Source: Trogon surrucura
Taxonomy: Eukaryota; Chordata; Aves; Trogoniformes; Trogonidae
Direction of reading: 5' to 3'
Assembly: GCA_020746105.1 (NCBI GenBank)
Contig: CM036629.1
Location: 2,611,501-2,675,500, forward strand
DNA length: 64,000 bases
Both the position numbers and the translations under genes were made by a program. Each line of letters opens with the position of its first letter. Position 1 is the first letter of the stretch. This document shows, piece after piece, positions 55,101 to 64,000 of the stretch. The notes under the pieces are model-generated. The model had not been told where the DNA came from. It made no database searches and was given only the letters and a program-made list of their open reading frames with translations.

Positions 55101-56459
55101 CACTTGGTGGGTGCAGCACATGAGAGGGATTGTGGTCCCTTTTTTTTCTTCCTTTTGCTTGGCTGTTTCATTTCTAGTGGCCAAGATACCAAAGTCTTGC
55201 CCCCCTCTCTCCCTACCCTCCAAAGAGCTGAAGTAAAATCCAGAAGAAATCTGCTACCGTGGCCACATCTGTGGCTCAGCACTGGGGGCTGCTGCTGAGA
55301 CTTTCTAAACCTGGACCCTGTTCCCATCACAGCTGCCCTGCCAGCACGGGGCGAGCAAGAGGGATGCAGGGAGGGATGCTGAAGAAAGAGTATACACCCC
55401 AAAAAAAACCACACAGGGTTTATGCTTTTGATGCACACCCAGCTTTCAGCATCTCTTAAGATGGCTTTGCTCCCTATCCCTCCCATCCCAGAGGTGAAGG
55501 ACCTGCCCACCTCTGCAACAGGTCTGAGTGGGAGCAGATTGCCTGCTCCAGCATCTTTTGAAGGAGGGCTTTTGCAGCCCGATGGCCTCCATGCCCACAG
55601 GCACTTGGGGAGCTCCGGCTCTCATGTAGCACACTGCAGGGTCACCTCTCCCTCTGAGTGCCAAGAGGAGAAATGCTGGCTCTGCCAAGGAGTTCCCCAA
55701 TGGGACAAGGTGTTAACACCATTGCAGAAGCTGACGATACCATCTCACAGACCAGGAGTGGTCCTGACAAGGCTGCACTGATGCTACAGACAGATACCTT
55801 GTACCTGGCAGGCTGCTGCTTGGGAGGCAATGGGGTCCAAACAATTTTGTTGAGGGTGTGTAGGAGGGATGAAGCTCCCAGTCTTTGTAGTTTCAAGTGG
55901 GTGCGTTGCTTCTAGGTGGGACCTGCTCCAACAGAAAATTCCATTTCCGTGTTTGCTGTCAGTCCATTGCTGGTGTGTAGCGATCCCACTTGCCTCCCAC
56001 ATCCCAGCCCCTAGGAATACGATGGATGCAACCAAAGTGAGGGACCCCAGCACCTGCCTAGGGCCGGCACCACAAGGATGAGGGTGCAGCCGAGATCTTT
56101 CCAGCCTGGGATGCTCCTGTGGGTGTTGGATTTGGCTGGGTGCTCTGCTGAGCTGGAAGGGGGGCTGCCAGCTACACTTCCACCCACACTCTGGGCTGGA
56201 CAGGGTAAATCCAGCACTAAAAAGAGCTGACCTCCATCCTCCCTAACTAGCCCTGGTGGGAAAGGCAACCTGTTTATTTAAAGCATGTTTTAGTACCTCT
56301 TGGTTCCGCCGCTGGAAGGGAAAGCCCCTGGGAGGGGCAAGATCAGGGTGTCCTCGAGTGGGACTGGCTGCTCTCCGGCGCAGGGTGCGGGGACGTGCTG
56401 GGACTCGTGTCGCCCTGCCCTCCGGCACACCCGCCTATTTACGCCTTCGTCCCTCTCGC

Positions 56460-56720
56460 TGACTTTGACGTATTGCAGATGTTTTCTTTTTCGGGTCGGT
56501 CAGTGGAAGAGGAACGGCTTCGTATACATCGGAAGCGCTGTAAATCACTGCGATGGGTTTCTCAGAAGGGCTTCCAGCCAGGGCCATAAACATATTGCCT
56601 TCGGCCAATATGACATCCCTGGAGCTTCCCGGCCATCCACCCGGCCGGCGCGCGCCTCAACGGCTCTCTCGTATCCAGCTAGCACTCAACAGCTGATAAC
56701 TTTCCTCCCCCCTCTTTTTT
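56460..56720. promoter_or_regulatory. Candidate conserved non-coding element
   Basis: A low-GC island with TGACTTTGACGTATTGCAG, CGCTGTAAATCACTGCG and GGCCATAAACATATTGCCTT, next to a CpG-rich stretch (CCGGCCGGCGCGCGCC, near 56,640). The mix of motif-rich AT segments and CpGs looks regulatory; function is unproven. Confidence 0.25.
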
Positions 56721-58478
56721 CTTCCAAGAGTTGAGCTGTTCTTCGAGCTAAAAAGCTCAAAAGGGCCTCCAGCCAACAGCTTAAAACTCAAGATGTAGGT
56801 TTTGGAGCTGGGTGGTTTAGCGGTTACAAAACATATATATTGGTGTTCAGGTTGCTCCAGGACCTCCAACATGAGCCAGGTCACCCCAAGCAGGAGAACG
56901 GTCCCTCCCCAGTGAGCAAAGGGTCTAGTAACTCTGTAGAAGGCCATTTACTTCCACTGGTCACAACAACTCCCACTTCTTTGGGGCAAAAGGTAATAAA
57001 AAATAAGAAGCCTTTGAGCACAATAAATTTCTTTCAGCCATAGTCATCCCCCTCCACTCTTCACAGTGTTTTCCCACTAGCAAGGTTAGGAAACAGTGCT
57101 TTACATCACTTTGGCTGTCAACCTTTGTGAGGGATGCTGGATTTCAGACAAAAATGCTGGAAGGGGGTCTTCTGAGCTCACCTCAGCCCAGGGCAGGAGG
57201 AGTTGTTTCATGAAGAGGTTTAGGAGCAGTTTGGTCTAAAGACAATGGCATGGAGAAATATCCAGGGTGATGGGTGCACTGGTTGTGTCGTGGCATATGA
57301 AGTCTTCTGCTGGGAGAAGATGCTTTCCTGTGAGTGTTGCTGCTCCATATTTTGGGACCACCAAGTTCTGCGGGACCTTCAGGGAAGCGTCGTCCTTTCA
57401 AAACATTAGCAGCAGATGCGGTTCAATGCAGAAAAGAGCAAATTGAGGTTTTTAATTTGAATTTCTCAGTGTTTAACCAGTACAAACTGCGTGTTTTCAT
57501 CCACGGGCTGCAGCAGCCTCAGCAGGATGGCCAGGAACGCCGGGAACGTGATGGGGCTGGGACCACCATGGGTGCAGGAAGGTTTCCCAGACCTCATTTC
57601 TGAGTGTCTTTGAGCCTTGCTGGTGTTTGCAGCAGGGGTTCAGTTGAGCTTTTATCCCCCAGTGTGTCTTTCCAGATGTGTGGCTGCTTGGCATAAGCCC
57701 CTGTGCGTAGCAGAGCCACCCGCCCTCGGGATGCTCGCGAGAGCTGTAGCTTAGCCTTTAGACAGGTATTTGCTGCCTTTTGAAGGCAGGATATGGGGTT
57801 TGATGCTTTACCTGTCTCACCTGCAGCTACTCCGTGTGCGTTATCCCCGTGGGGTTTTGGGGGGTCTGGCTGGTGGGTGTTACATGCAGCATCCTCACCA
57901 GCAGCCCGGACCACCACTGGTGCAGGTGAGCTACTGGTGGCAGAACAAGCCGGGAGCCGCTCCCCCTCTCTTGCTCTCCCTCCCTCTCTTCCCCAGCCGA
58001 GCGTTTGGACAAATAAAGTTCGGAAAAAATCCGTGCCGGAGCTGCTGACTCCTTGTGCAAGCGGTTTAAAATAGGCCACGCTGTTCCAGGCCGGCGGCAG
58101 CCAGCTGGCCCCGCGGCCTCCCCGCTGGAAAACAAGCCGGGAACAATAACACGGGAGCCCAGCGCCGAGCCTGTCACCGCGACGCTGGGACGTGACCCGC
58201 TGCCACCCTGCACGGCCGCCTGCCCAAACGCGGGGCTGCGGGTCCCTGGGAGGGGGGGCTGGCAGGAGCAGAAGGGTCAGTTGGGGTGATGGGGGGGTGT
58301 GAATGAGATGTTTCACTTTGCTGTGCAGGTGGGAGGGGGAACAGAGGCACTGATGTCGAGGGGCTGGGCTGTTCGGGGGAGCATCCGCCGCGGTAGCGTC
58401 TCCATCGTGCACCGGCTGCGCTCGTGTCTCTGCCACCGTCGGGGTCCTGTATAATCATCCTGCAGCTCCTATTGTATT

Positions 58479-58497
58479 TTTGTATTTTTAATACAAA
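58479..58497. other. Perfect 8-bp inverted repeat
   Basis: TTTGTATT, a TTT loop, then AATACAAA: an 8-bp perfect stem with a 3-nt loop. It is AT-only except for one pair, so its stability is low. No gene end is recognised nearby. Confidence 0.6.
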
Positions 58498-59803
58498 GCA
58501 GAGCTGCTGGCCAGGAGCCCGGGGGGAAGCGGGCCCCAGGTGGGCTGGACAGTGAGGTGCCACGGGGTAGGACCATGTCCCCTCGGGACCGGCCGGTGCC
58601 GTCAGCCTGCGGTCCCTTTTCCGTGCTCAGCGGTCCTTCGGGGGCAGGAAGGGCTGCATTGTAAGACGGCCTTCCAGGATTTCCTCCAGCAGCCCTCGGA
58701 GCAGGATGCGACCGCTCACGGGCTTCCAGGGGAACCTGCAGCCTGCGTGGATGCTGGGGTGGCCTGGGGACTTTTCCGAGCCAGCCCCAGGGCAAGCCCA
58801 TTTTCTTGTCATCCTGGGAATCCCAAGGGGACTCATCAGAGTGTTGGACAGTTTCCGTGGCACGAGGGAGAGGGCAAAGAGGTGGGAGCCCCATGAGCCA
58901 TGGCCTGACCCAGCACAACTGATGGGTCCGTTCACCACCCTGGACAAAAATGCTGTGTAAAGGGCACAACAGGGTCCCCGGTGCAGGAAGTTTAGCTCAT
59001 GTCTGCTCCTAAAGATGATCCTTGAGCATCCTTGGCACTCTCTTGGACCTGTGTGCCAGTGAGAACTTGGCTGGACATGGAGGAGCAGGAGTGTGGTTTC
59101 AGCAGGACCTCGGCTTGTGGGGATGCGAGCGCTGGGGACATCACCCCGCCCCAAGCCTGCGTGCAAACACGGGGAGCACCCCATCACTGCCCCTGCCTCA
59201 TTTCCTTGTCTCTGACCACCACCACTGGCATTTGCTTTGCTTCCCCTCATCTGTGTGCTTGGATCCTTTCTGATCTTTCCCCCAACATGGTCTGGAGAGG
59301 AGGGAGAGCAAAAGCATCCCTCCGCAGGGACACAGTGGCCAGAGTCATCTGCTCTGGCAGCACCACATCAACCCACAGTTGGGGCATCTACCAAAACCCG
59401 AGGGGTGCAACATGCCCCCTGTCACCAGCACTGGCTGTGAAGGGCATTGCCCCTGCCACTCATTGTCCGCACACCCTCCCTCCATACCGACCACACCAAG
59501 CAGGGCGATTCCTCCTTGCGAGGATTAATGGTTGCGTGCAACTTGCCTTGAAAAGCTCGGCACCTTAGCTTGTGGGGAGGAGGAGGATTTGGCAGCCGGG
59601 AGCAGGGGGGGATTAGCAGAGATTTGTTGGATCTCAAGGAGAGAGGTGCCAAGTTTTCTTTGCTGAAGTCAAAGTCCTGCAGCAGGGGGACCTCAGAGAT
59701 GCTGCGTGTCCCTATCAGCTCAAGGCAGCGCTCGAAGCCTGGGGCTTTCTGCACGGGGCAGCCCCGGGTGCAAGCACCGTGGGCAGATGGCGCAGAGGCA
59801 GCT
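58498..59803. other. Intergenic, nothing recognised
   Basis: GC-rich unique DNA with short overlapping open frames in several frames and no splice-supported exon. Confidence 0.4.
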
Positions 59804-59867
59804 TTGGCTTGCGTGGTTTTCAATAAGTACCACAAGCACTTGGCTTGCGTGGTTTTCAATAAGTACC
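59804..59867. repeat. 36-bp direct duplication
   Basis: The 28-bp core starting TTGGCTTGCGTGGTTTTC and ending AATAAGTACC occurs at 59,804 and again at 59,840, so the period is 36 bp. I see no mismatch between the copies over the 28 bp, which implies a recent tandem duplication. Confidence 0.95.
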
Positions 59868-62800
59868 GGTGTGGCCGCAGTGTCCGTGTACCTGCGGACC
59901 CAGAGGATGGAGCTCTGCGGTGTGAGACAGAGCAAACGCGACACTCCTTGGGATGCACAGGAGGTTAAAACCAGCTCGGGTTTAAGCCAATCCCACATGG
60001 TGCGGGTGTAAAAATGCTCTCGGGGAGCGCAGCCCCGCGCCGGTGGGGAAAGGGGTGAGCTCATGCCCCCAGCCAGCCCGGCGAGCCTGCAACATCTTGT
60101 GTAACAAGGAGCGAGCATCAAAGGGAAATGCCTGAGCGAAGCAATAACCCACGCTAACAACAACAGAAAAAAAAAAACCCCAACCCTCTCCCCTTTCATT
60201 TCCCTCCCTCCCCTCTTGACCTTGAAGAATGCTGGAAGGTGTCATGTCATCAGCATTTCCCAGCCGCTGGGAGCTGGGGGGGGGATTTTTTTTTTTCTTC
60301 CTTCGGGGCACCCTGCCAAGAATAACAGCCGACTCCAGCAGGTCGGCACAGGAAGGGAACGGCTGGAACCTGATTTGCAGTCAGACGCTCGGAGAGCCAG
60401 AATGCGTTTTATTGAAGAGGTCTCCGAGGAGGCATAAACCTTTCCCCCTCCAAAAAAAAGAAGAAAAAAACCAAAAAAACCTCCAAAAGCGCCTTTCCGA
60501 TTAAGCTGTATTTTTTATATATATATATTTTAAAAAGCCTTTACGATAAACTTGTTTTCAATTTATTTTGCACCCATCATAACCAGTGCTCCTGAGTCCA
60601 ACCGTGGTGCCCGTTAAAAATCCCGTGGCTGGAGGTGTTGGAAGGTTCCCAAGACAGGGACCACTGGGCAATGAGAGCATCCGTGTGGCTGGCGGGGGGT
60701 GAATCCCTGCTGGAAAACCCTGTTTGGTTGGGAAGGAGATTAGCGGGATGCAGAGATGCACTTCAACCAGACAGGAAAGGAGCTGGAAAAGGAGGTGGTG
60801 CCCATCCCACGTGAAAGCTGTGGGAGGATGGAGGCCTTCACGGCTGCAGAGATACCTGCCGACCTTGGGAGGGGGCTTCTGCCCCATGATTGCCAACAAA
60901 AACCTTTCCAGAATTTCTTTGGCTGCAAAAAGGATGATTGATTCCAGTCCAGGCTCACCAACCTGTCTTCAAAAAATGGAAGAAAACAAACCCCGTTCAT
61001 CGTTTGGCCATCCCAAGGCAGAGGAGAACCTCCCAGACAAGCACCTCCACCAGTTCTTAGAGAGAAGACACTGGTGGCAGCCCTTGATCTCCAGTCCCGA
61101 TGGTGAACCTGCTGAGCTCCCAGCCCTTGGTCTCCTAATCTCCTCACGCAGCTCGCTAAATCCTGCAAGATGTTCCCAATAAGGGCCCCGGTGGGTTTTC
61201 TTCACAGAGCTTCATCCTTGGGGACATCTGGTACCTTTGGCTCACCCAAGCTTCAGATAAGCAGCAGTTGGCTTTGGGGGAGCAGTGACTGCGGGTGTTC
61301 GTGGGGTGCCAGCAGGGTTGGGGTGATGATGGGGCTGGGGTGCTGCTGGCTGGGTGCTGTGCGGACAGCTTGGCTCCTCCCAGCCGATCTCCGTCCCGTT
61401 ACTGGGAAGCACTGGGAAGGAACGTGGTCCTGGCTCGCAGTAGGGACCACGGGATGCGGTGAAACTGTGCAGCTCTCCAGCTCCCTGTTAATTCCTTTCC
61501 CAGCTGTGTTGCCTCATCGCCATGACCAGGCTGTAACCGGAGCGGGTCAGCATTTTGCTGATGGAATGTTTTTCCATTGGGGAAATACCAATTTCTGTGG
61601 GAACATCTCAATTTTGACCAATTTTCCTTTTTTTTTTTTTTGCTTCGGAGGGGAGAATACTTAAAAAGCAGGCCTTTCAAGGAGGTTTGCCTTCCTCTTA
61701 ACCTTGCTTTTGAGACGAGCGCAAAAGGGTGGGCTGTGGAGCAGGGTGAGTGTTGATCAGGGAGTAAAATCAGGACTAAGGAAAAGCCTGAGGTGTGCTT
61801 CAAAAATACTAAGCTAGAGTATATTTTTTAAAAAATGTGAAATGGAATAAACTGGTGTTACCAACCTCAGGAAAATTTTCGATCTGGATTTTGGAGAAAG
61901 ACTCCACCTTTGTTTTTCTCTCCCTCTGTATTTATACAGGTCATTCTGCCTTTTCCCATGACGTGCTATTTGGGCATCCTAGGCAGCGCTGCATCCACTT
62001 GGCTTTGACGTCCTGGGTACCAGATATCGGCAGCGGGGAGACGCAACGCCGAGGGGGATTTTCAGCTGGGCAGGAGCTGTAACCTCCACCTGCTTCCCAA
62101 ATGGACAAGGATCCTATCTCTCTCAGGCTCTTTGGGATCTCCGCTGCCCGCGGGTTCTGTGCCGGCTCCCCGCGACTGCCCGGCGGGGCGGACGGCATCT
62201 TCGACTGGTGAATAACGGGCTGGGAATAGAAAGCTGAAACCAGAGACTGCCTCTTCCCATTGCATCTTTGGCGTCATGTGAGAGGCTCCTTCCCACCCAT
62301 CCCACTCGGCAGCGGCCAGGGCTTGCCTCGAAATAGCTCCTGGCACTCACGGGGCAGGACCTCGACCTGCCCCGCCGCGTGCCTGGGAGCCGATGCCACC
62401 ACAGCCCCACTGCAGTCCCCTTCGTTGGTGACCAAACAGGAGCAGAGCAGGCTCGGGAAACCCTTTGAGCTTGGAAAACACCCTGTGCTGCCCGCAGCGG
62501 GGATGCCAAGGCACTGGGACGGGTTTGTGCCTCTGGACTCCGGGGCGGACGTGGGGTGCAGAGTCCCTACCCAGCACAAGCCCCCAAGGGCACTGTGGGG
62601 ACCCAGGGGCTGCTTCCAAATTTTTACTGCTGTGCGAACTGTTACTATTTGTACCGACAAACCTTTTCTTCCTTTTTCTTCCCCCCCCCTCTCCCTCTCC
62701 TCTCCACCCTTTTTTAATAGCAGCCTCTAACAGCCACACTCATTCTTCTTTGTTGACACGGCCCTTTGGCATCAGCACTTGGCATTTGCAGAGCAACTCA

Positions 62801-64000
62801 TTCTGGAAAGGAAAAGAAAAAAAAACCTTTTTTTTTTTAAAAAAAAAGGCAACCCTGCCCTTGTGCCTTGTGGGGGACGTGTCTCCCTCCTGCCTTGCAG
62901 GGCAGGGTGCCACGGGGTGAATCAGCCCTCAGCCCTGACGGGGGTGAGCTGGAAGGTGCAGGACGAGGTTAATGCCATCAGATGCCCACGCAGGGACTCG
63001 GGGCTTGGGCTGAGGGTGCTGAGTCTTTGCTTTGCTTCCACGTTCATGCACTCACGCAGGCGTGTGCACCCTCCTGTGCTCCTCCAGCCTGGCCCCTGGG
63101 CTCCCACTTGGACCGAGCCACCAGCTGCGTCCTCCGCGACGGCTTTGTCCTCTGGCTGTCGTGGGAGCCGCGATTTCTTTGCCGCAGCATCTCCGAAAGC
63201 GCTCGGCGGAGCGAAGCGGCTCCGGCTCAGCCACAGCACGTCCACAGGGCTGTGGTGGCTCTCGGCGGTCCCTTCCCCTCCCCAGGGTCACCTTCCCTCA
63301 TCCTGCCTTGGAGGGGCCGCCCCAGCAGCATCCCTCCCTCCCAAGCGTGGATCACACTTCATCCTGCCTCACTGCAGACCCTGTGCTCCTGTCCACGACT
63401 GCAGTTTCAGCACAGAGTAGCTGCCTCCCCGTCTATTCCATTTGCCCCACAACTCCCGTATACGTAACTTTTCTTGGTTTTTTTTGGTTTTTTAAATGTA
63501 TTTCCGGCTCCAAGCTGCGCAGAGGCAGATGTTCCTGCTTGCACCAGCCGTGATCTTGGCTGAGCGCATCCTTGACTCACCTGCACGGCCACGCGAAGAA
63601 CTGGGGGAAATAGTTCACAAGCAGGAGAAAAGAAATAATTAAGAAAAAAAATCAATTAAGGGAGTCCAGAAATTCAAAAGAAGTTTAAAGTAGCAGATAA
63701 AGGATTTATCCCAACTATTTCCATGAACCAGCCCTATCTTTTCCATCTGAAAAAAAAAACCAACACTGAGTGCAGAGATCAGTCTTTTTTTAGAAAGAAA
63801 AAAAAGAAAAAATTAAGCCTGCAGCGAAAAATACAGCTGTTGAGCACAGAGTTCAAGGTTGCTGAACTCCAGGCCAGCGCCCCAGTGTCTCGCGGCCACC
63901 ACGCTGCCAGCTTCACCCCGGGCAGGTGACACCGTGGTGCTCAGCCTGGCCGCCCTGTGCCTCAGTTTCCCCTGAGGTGACCCAGCTGGGATTATCACCC
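59868..64000. other. Intergenic, no gene recognised
   Basis: No supported gene up to the window end. Features of note are an AT-rich block at about 60,495-60,580 (TTTTTTATATATATATATTT, then TTACGATAAACTTG), T and A tracts at about 61,629-61,641, 62,827-62,847 and 63,753-63,811, and a generally GC-rich background. Confidence 0.4.

Larger units (their letters stand above)
47534..58475. other. Intergenic, no gene recognised
   Basis: Eleven kilobases without a supported exon. AT-rich patches in GC-rich DNA, candidates for conserved regulatory elements, lie at about 47,640-47,830 (TCTTAATAATTGCAATTGGC), 51,690-52,110 (CTTGTTAACTAATAAGAG; CCAATAGATATTTATTTG), 53,560-53,900 (TTTACGTCAATGTAAACAG) and 56,460-56,720 (TTTGACGTATTGCAG; GCCATAAACATATTGCC). 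Long T tracts occur near 54,577-54,602. I recognise nothing of GSE1, the next gene in the human order. Confidence 0.4.

Noticed and set aside
1-64000. Virus-derived elements, CRISPR arrays, bacterial operons
   Set aside because: I looked for paired terminal repeats, polymerase or envelope-like frames and regularly spaced repeats and saw none. Repeats here are CR1, one SINE and short tandem arrays.

Overview
This is 64 kb of vertebrate nuclear DNA, almost certainly from a bird and possibly a passerine. The evidence is four interspersed repeats with avian CR1 LINE 3' ends (the terminal ATTCTATG-type octamers are visible) and one tRNA-Ile-headed, CR1-tailed SINE of the TguSINE1 type. Introns are short and intergenic DNA is GC-rich and nearly free of repeats.

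The main gene is KIAA0513 on the plus strand. I could place every coding exon with consensus splice sites and consistent phase: 12 exons, 14,050-23,158, summing to 1,239 nt (412 aa plus stop). One of them is a 30-nt microexon. A CpG island at about 8.16-8.96 kb, with Sp1-type boxes and a good splice donor, is the likely promoter and non-coding first exon. The 3' UTR probably runs to one of several poly(A) signals, the most distal near 24.73 kb.

Downstream and facing KIAA0513, on the minus strand at 41.1-41.9 kb, are two exons related to the BAR-domain ciliary gene CIBAR2 (FAM92B), which as I recall lies in the same convergent position on human 16q24. The larger exon is crossed by two reading-frame changes, so CIBAR2 looks like a unitary pseudogene here.

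The rest (about 1-8 kb, 25-41 kb, 42-64 kb) has no gene I can recognise. It holds GC-rich unique DNA, AT-rich patches that look like conserved regulatory elements, short tandem repeats, and a few orphan exon-like structures. These are a TATA box plus signal-peptide-like first exon at 44.76-44.91 kb, just downstream of a 33-bp minisatellite, and a possible two-exon minus-strand ORF at 47.0-47.5 kb. I saw no virus-derived element, CRISPR array, rRNA gene or functional tRNA gene. Homology statements rest on memory of protein families; no search was run.
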